Assembly: GCA_039029515.1 (NCBI GenBank)
Contig: JBCCFX010000135.1
Span: 1-11,848, forward strand
Length of the DNA stretch: 11,848 nt
Source: JBCCFX01 sp039029515
GTDB lineage: Bacteria > Planctomycetota > Phycisphaerae > Phycisphaerales > SM1A02
Direction of reading: 5' to 3'
Below the pieces are notes generated by a model. The model had not been told where the DNA came from. It made no database searches and saw only the letters and a list, made by a program, of their open reading frames with translations. A program made the translations under genes and the position numbers. Shown one piece after another: positions 1-5,748 of the stretch (within the stretch, counting starts at the first letter, position 1; each line of letters opens with the position of its first letter).

Positions 1-93
1 CGCCGGTTTTTCGTTGTGCGCCTGTCGCAGTTCGGGATCTGGTTTGCGTTTTCTCAAAAACGAATCGAAACTGACCGCTGGAAGGAGCATGCC

Positions 94-597
94 ATGGGAA
101 TCGTGCGAGGCATCGCCGGCGTCATCGTGGGCTACATCGCGACCATCATCGTCGTCTTCACCGGATTCACTGTGCTCTGGATGGTGATGAAGGCTGAAGG
201 CGCGTTCAAGACCGAATCCTGGGAGGTCACCACCAACTGGGTGATCGCCGGCATGGTCATCGGCCTCGTCGGCGCACTCGTCGGGGGCATCGTCTGCAAA
301 CTCGTAGCCGCGAACTCCATCGCACCGAAAGCCTTTGCCGGCATCGTGCTGGTCCTTGGCCTCCTGACCGCCGTCGCGACCGGTGCCGCATATGCGGCTG
401 CGGATGAGGATGGCGAATCGGACAAGGCAGCGTTCCCCGCCGCGGACGTCAGCATGGTTGATGCGATGACGAATGCAGAACAACCGCCGCTCGCGTTGTG
501 GACGAATCCATTCATCGGCGCGGTTGGCATTCTGATCGGCGCATCGCTCGTCGGCCGAAAGTCAGGTGCGGCTCCGATGCCCGCATCAGATGGCTAA
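94..597 (+). CDS. Small four-helix inner-membrane protein, function unknown
   Basis: The 167-residue product has four hydrophobic stretches, at about residues 9-32, 49-72, 80-102 and 137-154, so it is very probably an integral membrane protein. An acidic, Ala-rich loop of about 35 residues (104-136) separates helices three and four. Helices two and four are rich in small residues (G/A), which allows close packing. I chose the ATG at 94 because AAGGAG lies at 82-87, six bases upstream. An in-frame ATG further up would add a polar segment and lacks such a site. I do not recognise the family and see no catalytic motif. It stands alone: the next gene points the other way, and the gap after it is filled with repeats. 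That it is a real gene is likely; its function is unknown. Confidence 0.72.
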   Translation: MGIVRGIAGVIVGYIATIIVVFTGFTVLWMVMKAEGAFKTESWEVTTNWVIAGMVIGLVGALVGGIVCKLVAANSIAPKAFAGIVLVLGLLTAVATGAAYAAADEDGESDKAAFPAADVSMVDAMTNAEQPPLALWTNPFIGAVGILIGASLVGRKSGAAPMPASDG

Positions 598-616
598 GTC
601 GCGCCACACCGCACAT

Positions 617-641
617 GTAGGGCGGGGGCTGTGCCCCCGCC
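617..641 (+). repeat. GTAGGGCGGG-type palindromic intergenic repeat, copy 1
   Basis: GTAG is followed by the nine-base arms GGCGGGGGC (621-629) and GCCCCCGCC (633-641) around a TGT loop. The pairing is perfect. The same element recurs at 728-752 and 11711-11735 in this orientation, and at 2125-2149 in the other. All copies lie in gene gaps, as REP-like elements do. Confidence 0.85.
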
Positions 642-727
642 GACGAACGACGATCAACGGTCGATTCTCAATGCGAGCCCAATGCGCGAGCGCCGGGCAT
701 GCGACACGCCCGCATTGATGAGCACAT

Positions 728-752
728 GTAGGGCGGGGGCTGTGCCCCTGCC
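728..752 (+). repeat. GTAGGGCGGG-type palindromic repeat, copy 2
   Basis: Same element as at 617-641, lying in the second unit of the tandem duplication. Arms are 732-740 and 744-752, with one C-to-T change in the right arm (749) that turns one G-C pair into a G-U pair in a + strand RNA. Confidence 0.83.
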
Positions 753-844
753 GACGAACGACGATGCTCAATGCGAGCCCGAAGCGCGAGCGCCGGGCAT
801 GCGACGCGCCCGCATTGATGAGTCATCGCACACCGCTCGAAGAC

Positions 845-869
845 GGCGGGTTCGGAGAACCCGCCCTAC
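845..869 (-). repeat. GGCGGGTTC palindrome ending in CTAC; possible terminator
   Basis: Arms GGCGGGTTC (845-853) and GAACCCGCC (857-865) pair perfectly around GGA, followed by CTAC (866-869). It is an inverted-orientation variant of the GTAGGGCGGG family with TTC in place of GGC. It sits 16 bases beyond the stop codon of the lipoprotein gene (886-1269, minus strand), so it could end that transcript. It has no run of T after the stem, so a terminator role is only possible. Confidence 0.7.
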
Positions 870-885
870 GGGAGCTGCCTTCTCA

Positions 886-1269
886 TCAATCCCGTGCGCG
901 CTCGATCCAGTAGCGCGACACCACGCCGTGATCGATCTCGAAGTACGTGCGCGTTGTTCGACGGATATCAGAACCGCCGGCGAACAAGAGGAACACGGCA
1001 CCGCCTTCACTCTTCTCCACCGTGTGGTCATATCGAAGGACACGAACGTCCGGCTGGTCTTCGACGACGGTCTCCACTGCGGGCGCGCCGAGCGTTGCGC
1101 GCAGCCATGCTTCGGAGGTCACGCCGGTCTCGATCTGATCCAGCGTCGAGGACGTCACCTGCGTTCCTGATTCATCGATCGACTTGCCGCTGACGACCAG
1201 ACAGCCGGGCATCAGAATCAGGGCTGTGGACATCAGACCAGCCGTACAGAGGGATGAAACGTGTCGCAT
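886..1269 (-). CDS. Lipoprotein with a BamE/SmpA/OmlA-like domain
   Basis: The 127-residue product starts with a short signal sequence ending L-M-P-G-C, with Cys23 as the probable lipid-attachment site; the lipobox is loose, with Met and Pro where Leu and Ala/Ser are usual. The rest resembles the SmpA/OmlA (BamE-like) fold: a start like LDQIETG (43-49), then a short helix, LGAP (60-63), a strand ending VLRYD (77-81), and a last strand TRTYFEIDHG (106-115). Family members are envelope proteins, some part of the outer-membrane assembly machine, but many lineages use the fold for other purposes. The start is supported by GAGGAG at 1278-1283, eight bases upstream. The gene is divergent from the adenosyltransferase gene. 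The domain assignment comes from pattern reading, so the role is uncertain. Confidence 0.75.
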   Translation of the reverse strand: MRHVSSLCTAGLMSTALILMPGCLVVSGKSIDESGTQVTSSTLDQIETGVTSEAWLRATLGAPAVETVVEDQPDVRVLRYDHTVEKSEGGAVFLLFAGGSDIRRTTRTYFEIDHGVVSRYWIERARD

Positions 1270-1430
1270 CGCGGGAACTCCTCGTCACCATCGGGTTCTG
1301 GATCGAATCAGCAGACGAACCGAATCTCCAATAGGACACGGCAAAGTCGGCATCCACGCCAGCATCTTTCGGAAAATTCGCCCATGACATTTCAACCGCC
1401 AGCCTCGCCGTGACGCCGTGCCGCTCGGGC

Positions 1431-1436
1431 TACCAT
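1431..1436 (+). promoter_or_regulatory. Candidate -10 box TACCAT for leaderless adenosyltransferase mRNA
   Basis: TACCAT fits TANNNT and ends six bases before the ATG at 1443. No Shine-Dalgarno-like purine run precedes that ATG. Transcription would then begin at or next to the start codon. The same arrangement occurs at 3896-3901 and 11075-11080. A -35 box is not clear: GTGACG at 1410-1415 is a four-of-six match, but its 15-base spacing is short. Confidence 0.5.
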
Positions 1437-1442
1437 GAGCGC

Positions 1443-2015
1443 ATGAAGCTCTACACCCGATCGGGAGATGACGGCACGACAGGACTCTTCGGCGGCGATC
1501 GCGTCGCGAAAGATCATCCGCGCGTCGAAGCGTACGGCACCGTTGATGAACTCAACGCGGCGGTCGGCCTTGCCCGCGCTGCGTGCGATCCCGACCAGAC
1601 GTTCGGTCAGCGCCTGATCGCCATCTTTGAGTCGATTCAGTCGCGCTTGTTTGACATCGGTGCCGACCTCGCAACGCCTGCTGGCAGCCCACATGAGGAC
1701 AAGGTTCTCCGGATCAGTGATGCGCAGGTGAAAGAAGCAGAGCAATGGATCGATGAGATTGACGGCGGCAACGAGCCGATGAAGTCGTTCATTCTTCCTG
1801 GCGGCACGGAACTCGCGGCCCGATTGCACGTCGCCCGCACGATCTGTCGGCGCGCCGAACGCATGATGCTCCGCGTGCACCACCAGGAACCGATCACCGA
1901 AGGCGCGATCGTGTACATCAACCGGCTCAGTGATCTGCTGTTCGCCATGGCGCGACGAGCCAATCGTGAAGCCGGCACCACCGATATCCCATGGACCGGC
2001 CCGGAAAAGGGTTGA
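1443..2015 (+). CDS. pduO: PduO-type ATP:cob(I)alamin adenosyltransferase
   Basis: This 190-residue enzyme transfers the adenosyl group of ATP to reduced cobalamin, making coenzyme B12 in the cytoplasm, normally as a trimer. The family signatures are all present: YTRSGDDGTTGLFGG (4-18) for ATP, VEAYGTVDELNA (28-39), FILPGG (116-121), RTICRRAER (132-140), which holds the Arg/Glu active-site cluster, and YINRLSDLLFAMAR (158-171). Length is normal for the single-domain form. The Met at 1443 is preferred because MKLYTRSGD matches the usual family start; an upstream in-frame ATG would add 11 residues of no known use. There is no Shine-Dalgarno site, but a TACCAT box lies six bases upstream. No other cobalamin gene is near, so salvage of imported or externally made corrinoid is as likely as local synthesis. 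The identification is firm. Confidence 0.97.
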   Translation: MKLYTRSGDDGTTGLFGGDRVAKDHPRVEAYGTVDELNAAVGLARAACDPDQTFGQRLIAIFESIQSRLFDIGADLATPAGSPHEDKVLRISDAQVKEAEQWIDEIDGGNEPMKSFILPGGTELAARLHVARTICRRAERMMLRVHHQEPITEGAIVYINRLSDLLFAMARRANREAGTTDIPWTGPEKG

Positions 2016-2038
2016 GGATTGTGGAGTTCGGCGCAGGC

Positions 2039-2059
2039 CGGGCTGAAAACCCGCCCTAC
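2039..2059 (-). repeat. GTAGGGCGGG-family element, short-stem variant
   Basis: CGGG (2039-2042) and CCCG (2050-2053) flank CTGAAAA, followed by CCCTAC; read on the other strand it is GTAGGGCGGGTTTTCAGCCCG. It shares CTGAAAACCCGCC with the element at 2262-2284, which shows that the two are related. Confidence 0.7.
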
Positions 2060-2074
2060 AACAGCCTCGATCTC

Positions 2075-2108
2075 AACCCGGGCGTTCGCTTCGCTCAGAA
2101 CCGGCGTT
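2075..2108. repeat. TTCGCTTCGCTCAGA dispersed repeat, copy 1
   Basis: A 34-base unit with the core TTCGCTTCGCTCAGA, ending GGCGTT. Further copies lie at 5680-5713 and 11791-11824. The flanks CCGGG and CCCGG can pair around the core in the most regular copy (11791-11824); in this copy the right flank reads ACCGG. Confidence 0.8.
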
Positions 2109-2124
2109 GTCGCCAGTTCAACTC

Positions 2125-2149
2125 GGCGGGGGCACAGCCCCCGCCCTAC
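2125..2149 (-). repeat. GTAGGGCGGG-type palindromic repeat, copy 3 (inverted)
   Basis: Arms 2125-2133 (GGCGGGGGC) and 2137-2145 (GCCCCCGCC) surround ACA and are followed by CTAC. It is the exact reverse complement of the copies at 617-641 and 11711-11735. Confidence 0.85.
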
Positions 2150-2179
2150 CGCCAGTCGCCAATCGTTCGTCGCAAGTCG

Positions 2180-2210
2180 CCTCTCCCTTTTCCCTGCTCC
2201 CTTTTCCCTT
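2180..2210 (+). repeat. Pyrimidine tract with internal direct repeat
   Basis: The stretch is all C and T except one G at 2196. It contains two copies of CTCCCTTTTCCCT, at 2183-2195 and 2198-2210. Such tracts can act as promoter-proximal elements or simply expand by slippage; nothing here decides which. Confidence 0.6.
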
Positions 2211-2249
2211 TATCATGTCCACATCATTGCTTGAGCATCCCGTGGTCGA

Positions 2250-2284
2250 GTCAGGCGACAGCGGGAACTGAAAACCCGCCTGAC
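2250..2284 (-). repeat. Stem-loop and diverged GTAGGGCGGG-family element before the RicT-like gene
   Basis: GTCAGG (2250-2255) pairs with CCTGAC (2279-2284), and CGGG (2262-2265) with CCCG (2275-2278), leaving six unpaired bases on the left side and the loop AACTGAAAA. The 3' half (CTGAAAACCCGCC) is shared with the repeat at 2039-2059. If the gene at 2354 is transcribed from near 2211, this stem lies in its leader. Confidence 0.6.
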
Positions 2285-2353
2285 GACAGTCTGAAGCCTC
2301 CCACCACGACGTCAATGGCGATCGCTGGTGTTGCCTCGCAATGAGAATCACCC

Positions 2354-3838
2354 ATGTCCATCGTTCCCCTGCCCGTCTTTGAAGCGGATGCCGACCCGCA
2401 TCATCGTTCTGAACTGACGGAAGCCGAACAGTACGCGAAGCTCAAAGCGCCCACCTCCATGGTCGTGCGCTTCGGACGCATGAAGCTTGTCGGCGAGTTC
2501 CCGTACAGCGGTGATGCCAAGCCCGGTTGCGGCTCCAAACTCGTCGTACGCACCCATCGTGGCACCGAGATCGGCGAGATGCTCACGACCACCTGCGAGA
2601 ACGCCGGCTGCGCCAAATCCGTCACCCGCAAGGAGATGCTCGAGTACATCGAGAATTCCGGCGGACGCGACTATCCCTTCTACACCAAGGGCCGGATTCT
2701 CCGGGTCGCCACCATCGAAGACCTCAATCGCAACACGGAACAACAGACCAACACCGCAGACATCGTTCGGGCTGCGAAACGCCGCATCGAAGAACTTGGA
2801 CTCGACATGAAGCTCGTCGATGTCGAACCAATCTTCGGCGGCGAAGTGCTCACGATCTACTACATGTCCGAAGATCGCGTCGACTTCCGCGAACTCGTCA
2901 TGGACCTCTCGCGCGAACTCTCGATGCGCATCGACATGCGTCAGGTTGGCGCACGCGATGAAGCACGTCTCGTCGCCGACTACGAACGGTGCGGCCAGCA
3001 CTGCTGTTGTCAGAACTTCCTCAAGGTTCTGAAGCCGGTATCGATGCGAGCCGCCAAGATGCAGAAGGCGACGCTTGATCCGCTGAAGATCTCCGGCAGG
3101 TGCGGTCGCCTGATGTGCTGCCTTCGCTACGAGGATCAGTCGTATCGCGAACTCAAAGCGAATCTCCCCCACCGCAAAACCCGCGTTGGCACCAGCGAAG
3201 GACCGGGCATCGTGCTGGATTCGAAGATCCTCACGCAACTCGTGCTGGTGAAGCTCGAACATGACAACTCCGAGATCGCCGTTCCTGTCGAGGAACTGAT
3301 GGATCCCGACAACTGTCCGAAGCCGGGTGAGAAGAAGAAGGAACCCATTGACGACCCGCTGCGCGGCCTGCCCGAAGCAGATGTCAAGGAACGCACCGAT
3401 GACCGCAAGCGGCGCAAACGCGGCGGCAAACGACGGCGTTCCAAAGGCGCGCAACAGGACGCCTACCGCGATGCCGCCCAGAAAGAAGGCGCATCCACCG
3501 AAGGGCGAACCAAGGATCCCAACGCCAAACCGCGCGAAGGTGGGGGCGGCAAGAAACGCCGACGCCGACGCGGCAAGAAGAAAACCGGCAGCGGCGGTCA
3601 CGCACCGACAACAGGTGATCGCGGCACCGGCGGCAGCGACGGCGGTACGCCACAAACACCGCGCGCTGACGGGGCCGGCGGTGACGGTGGACCAGCCAAG
3701 AAGAAACGTCGACGCCGACGCGGCGGACGCGGTCGAGGGCGTGGTGGCCAGGGCGGCGGCGGACCGAAGGGCGACAGTGGGCCCAAGGGCGATGGAGGTG
3801 GAGGCGGTGGCGGTGGTGGAACGCCTTCAGGCGACTAA
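2354..3838 (+). CDS. PSP1/RicT(YaaT)-like protein with a polybasic Gly-rich tail
   Basis: Residues about 34-320 are a PSP1 domain. The closest known relative is Bacillus RicT (YaaT), part of the iron-sulphur RicA-RicF-RicT complex that adjusts RNA processing by RNase Y. The family core is clear: MRQVGARDEARL (195-206), PVSMRAAKMQ (228-237), LDPLKISGRCGRLMCCLRYE (241-260). Two Cys sets of the form C-x4-C-C are present: C213/C218/C219 and C250/C255/C256. An extra C217 stands where Leu is common. Residues about 322-494 are low-complexity: Lys/Arg clusters at 352-363, 400-410 and 449-463, then Gly-rich sequence with GPKGDSGPKGD. Typical RicT proteins are near 275 residues, so this tail is a large addition that could bind RNA. 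No Shine-Dalgarno site is evident. The PSP1 call is firm; function in this lineage is inferred. Confidence 0.93.
   Translation: MSIVPLPVFEADADPHHRSELTEAEQYAKLKAPTSMVVRFGRMKLVGEFPYSGDAKPGCGSKLVVRTHRGTEIGEMLTTTCENAGCAKSVTRKEMLEYIENSGGRDYPFYTKGRILRVATIEDLNRNTEQQTNTADIVRAAKRRIEELGLDMKLVDVEPIFGGEVLTIYYMSEDRVDFRELVMDLSRELSMRIDMRQVGARDEARLVADYERCGQHCCCQNFLKVLKPVSMRAAKMQKATLDPLKISGRCGRLMCCLRYEDQSYRELKANLPHRKTRVGTSEGPGIVLDSKILTQLVLVKLEHDNSEIAVPVEELMDPDNCPKPGEKKKEPIDDPLRGLPEADVKERTDDRKRRKRGGKRRRSKGAQQDAYRDAAQKEGASTEGRTKDPNAKPREGGGGKKRRRRRGKKKTGSGGHAPTTGDRGTGGSDGGTPQTPRADGAGGDGGPAKKKRRRRRGGRGRGRGGQGGGGPKGDSGPKGDGGGGGGGGGTPSGD
3551..3724 (+). repeat. 24-base direct repeat encoding two KKRRRRRG blocks
   Basis: 3551-3574 and 3701-3724 are identical except for one silent change (C at 3559, T at 3709). 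Both encode Lys-Lys-Arg5-Gly in the tail of the RicT-like protein. Such closely matching copies suggest that the tail grew by duplication or is kept similar by recombination. Confidence 0.8.
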
Positions 3839-3895
3839 GCACCCTTCGACATTCCAGGACCGCGCGCCGCACACGATCTCACGCGCGTTGCCTGC

Positions 3896-3901
3896 TACCA
3901 T
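3896..3901 (+). promoter_or_regulatory. Candidate -10 box TACCAT for leaderless lepB mRNA
   Basis: TACCAT, preceded by GC as in the adenosyltransferase promoter, ends six bases before the ATG at 3908. Between it and the ATG lies CCCCGC, which cannot serve as a Shine-Dalgarno site. No convincing -35 box is visible. Confidence 0.5.
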
Positions 3902-3907
3902 CCCCGC

Positions 3908-5617
3908 ATGAGCACCAACCTTGAGCGTTCAGGTCATCACGAGTCGCCGGTCGTCGAGACCATGCAACAACTGATCATCGCCTTCGTGCTGGCGATGACG
4001 TTCCGCGGCTTTGTCGCTGAAGGCTTTGTCATTCCGACCGGATCCATGGCGCCGACGCTGATGGGTCGCCACCTGGCCATGACATCCTCCACGACCGGGT
4101 ATGACTTCGCGGTCGGGTTCGAACAGTCCGGCGGCCAGGGCGCCAGCCAGAAGCGCGGTCTCAGCCAGAACGAGCTCCGCAAACTCGTCGATCCGAACCT
4201 CGAAGGCGTCTATCCCTTCAAGCTCGTCAATACAAATCGATTGATGTATCCCGGCTCCGCGACTGATCCCGCCATGAAAGGCCTGACGCCGCGACTCGGT
4301 GATCGCATCTTCGTGCTCAAGACGCTGTATCCGTTCCGCCAACCAGATCGATTCGATGTCGTGGTGTTCAAGAACCCGACCGATCCGATCGGCGATGCGC
4401 AGAACTACATCAAGCGCCTCATCGGACTGCCGAACGAAACGATCTGGATTGCCGATGGCGATGTGTTCTCTTCGACCTCCGAAGGCACGCCGTTTCAGGT
4501 GCGCCGTAAGTCCGAGCACGTGCAACGTGCGGTCTGGCAGCCGGTGCATCGCAGCGATGCCACGGTCGTGGGTAAGTCGAACTTCACCAAGACTTACGTC
4601 AGCGCGAATCGACCGTTTCCATCGTCACCGTGGCGCGGCGATGCATGGAAGCTGAACGATCGCGTGTACGCATGTGACAGCGACGAACCCACCGCGTTGC
4701 AGTGGGATTCGAATCGTTTTCCGATCACTGACTGGAATCACTACAACCTCCTGACCGCGAACACGCAGATGCAGGCGTGGCCGGTCAGTGACGTTCGCGT
4801 CGCAGGCAGCATTGTGCGAGAGAAGGCGAACCTCACCACGACGCTGGAACTCAGGGCGCGTTCGCATGTGTTTGAATTCAACGTCACCGAGACGCAGGCG
4901 ACGATTCATATGCGACTTGTCGACAGCGATACGCCGGACGGTCAGAAGACAGTGACCGCGGACATCGAACTTCCGCCCGCGGGCGATGTCTTCAACGTCG
5001 AGTTCTGGCACGCTGATCAGCGCGCTGCGATCTACATTGATGGCCGGCTCGCGGTCGAAATTCTGTATGACTGGAATCCCGAACAGCGCATGCGCTTTGC
5101 CACCGGCCTGCTGAACACCGGCGTGTCGATTCGCGCTATCTACGATCGGCTGCAACCGTTCAGCCCGACGACGACGCGCCGCAACACGACGCCGGCGCCG
5201 ATCCAGTCTCCGGAACTGACGTGGCGTTTCGCTGGCACACCACTGACGATGCAGCGTGTGGATGTCGATCGCGACCTTGCATATCAGTACATGCCGGTGA
5301 TTCCGGTCGCGCGCCGCCATCCTGAGAACGGTCCGACCCGCATGCCGACATATGGCACGCACCCCGATCACCTCGCCACGCTCGGGCCGGACCATTACAT
5401 GATGGCCGGCGACAACAGTCCGGCGTCACTCGACTCGCGCTGGTGGGGCGAACCTCATCCGATCGTCGAAGCGCAGGTCGATACCGCCGCATTCCTGGTG
5501 CACCGCAAACTGCTGCTCGGCAAAGCCTGGACGGTGTACTTCCCATCACCGCAACCGCGACAGCCCGGCGGCGCGAAGTTCGTGCCGGATTTCGGCTCAC
5601 TCCGGTTCATTCGGTAG
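3908..5617 (+). CDS. lepB: Signal peptidase I with a large inserted beta-sandwich-like domain
   Basis: This 569-residue enzyme cleaves signal peptides from exported proteins at the outer face of the inner membrane. A transmembrane segment lies at about 19-37. Box B, IPTGSMAPTL (42-51), holds the catalytic Ser46. GDRIFVLK (131-138) and RFDVVVFKNP (148-157) follow, then YIKRLIGLP (167-175) with the general base Lys169. Box E, GDNSPASLDSR (501-511), is complete, followed by LLGKAW near the end. The E. coli enzyme has 324 residues. Here about 330 residues, against roughly 130 there, separate the catalytic Lys from box E. The extra part (about 200-460) includes FWHADQRAAIYIDGRLAVE (366-384), which resembles the strand pair of LamG/concanavalin-like domains. 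This layout is typical of planctomycete signal peptidases. The start has a TACCAT box but no Shine-Dalgarno site. Identification is firm; the role of the insertion is unknown. Confidence 0.95.
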   Translation: MSTNLERSGHHESPVVETMQQLIIAFVLAMTFRGFVAEGFVIPTGSMAPTLMGRHLAMTSSTTGYDFAVGFEQSGGQGASQKRGLSQNELRKLVDPNLEGVYPFKLVNTNRLMYPGSATDPAMKGLTPRLGDRIFVLKTLYPFRQPDRFDVVVFKNPTDPIGDAQNYIKRLIGLPNETIWIADGDVFSSTSEGTPFQVRRKSEHVQRAVWQPVHRSDATVVGKSNFTKTYVSANRPFPSSPWRGDAWKLNDRVYACDSDEPTALQWDSNRFPITDWNHYNLLTANTQMQAWPVSDVRVAGSIVREKANLTTTLELRARSHVFEFNVTETQATIHMRLVDSDTPDGQKTVTADIELPPAGDVFNVEFWHADQRAAIYIDGRLAVEILYDWNPEQRMRFATGLLNTGVSIRAIYDRLQPFSPTTTRRNTTPAPIQSPELTWRFAGTPLTMQRVDVDRDLAYQYMPVIPVARRHPENGPTRMPTYGTHPDHLATLGPDHYMMAGDNSPASLDSRWWGEPHPIVEAQVDTAAFLVHRKLLLGKAWTVYFPSPQPRQPGGAKFVPDFGSLRFIR

Positions 5618-5622
5618 GGAAC

Positions 5623-5673
5623 AAGAAAGAACGCCGAGTCTGAGGCGTCTACGCCGAAGGCTCGGGTTTCTTT
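5623..5673. terminator. Probable bidirectional terminator between convergent genes
   Basis: A nested palindrome: AAGAAA (5623-5628) matches TTTCTT (5667-5672), CCGAG (5634-5638) matches CTCGG (5661-5665), and GGCGT (5644-5648) matches ACGCC (5651-5655). On the + strand the stem is followed by GTTTCTTT, on the minus strand by CGTTCTTTCTT, so a T-rich tail exists in both directions. It begins six bases after the lepB stop and lies about 75 bases beyond the end of the convergent gene at 5749. Confidence 0.55.
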
Positions 5674-5679
5674 GAATCA

Positions 5680-5713
5680 AACTCGGGCCTTCGCGTCGCT
5701 CAGACCTGGCGTT
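5680..5713. repeat. TTCGCTTCGCTCAGA dispersed repeat, copy 2
   Basis: Second copy of the unit seen at 2075-2108 and 11791-11824, here with the core TTCGCGTCGCTCAGA and flanks TCGGG and CCTGG. It lies between the terminator and the end of the convergent gene. Confidence 0.78.
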
Positions 5714-5748
5714 TCATGTGAGCCAGACAAAGAAGCTCGAGGAACGTC

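Larger units (their letters stand above)
611..821. repeat. Imperfect tandem duplication (111-bp and 100-bp units)
   Basis: Unit one (611-721) and unit two (722-821) both begin GCACATGTAGGGCGGGGG and end CGCATTGATG(A). They share the palindrome, the following GACGAACGACGAT, and the run ATGCGAGCCC...GCGCGAGCGCCGGGCATGCGAC. The second unit lacks 11 bases found in the first at about 653-664; beyond that only a few substitutions separate them. Short open frames that cross this block arise from the repeat itself and do not look like genes. Confidence 0.88.
2016..2353. other. Repeat-rich gene gap before the RicT-like gene
   Basis: This 338-base stretch has no convincing gene. In order it holds a GTAGGGCGGG-family half-element (2039-2059), a copy of the TTCGCTTCGCTCAGA repeat (2075-2108), a full palindrome (2125-2149), a pyrimidine-rich tract (2180-2210), TATCAT at 2211-2216 (five of six to the -10 consensus), and a stem at 2250-2284. 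TATCAT could start the message for the gene at 2354 with a leader of about 130 bases, but its -35 region is poor. The ATG at 2354 has neither a clear Shine-Dalgarno site nor a TANNNT box at six bases. Confidence 0.6.

Noticed and set aside
16..93. Longer N-terminus for the first membrane protein
   Set aside because: The extra 26 residues are polar and lack a start signal, whereas AAGGAG sits at the right distance from the ATG at 94.
611..821. CRISPR array
   Set aside because: Only two units of unequal length, differing throughout, with no short identical repeats separated by unique spacers and no cas gene nearby.
631..1170. A 179-codon + strand frame across the tandem repeat and lipoprotein gene
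   Set aside because: Its first half is repeat sequence and its second half is antisense to the lipoprotein gene. It has no ribosome site and an Arg-rich, low-quality composition.
1435..1446. Three-codon mini-cistron ATG-AGC-GCA-TGA overlapping the adenosyltransferase start
   Set aside because: The stop overlaps the real ATG as in translational coupling, but if TACCAT is the -10 box the mini-cistron is not transcribed, and so short a match is easily chance.
2348..3655. A 435-codon minus-strand open frame opposite the RicT-like gene
   Set aside because: It is a mirror of the high-GC third positions of the real gene; the + strand protein has clear family motifs.
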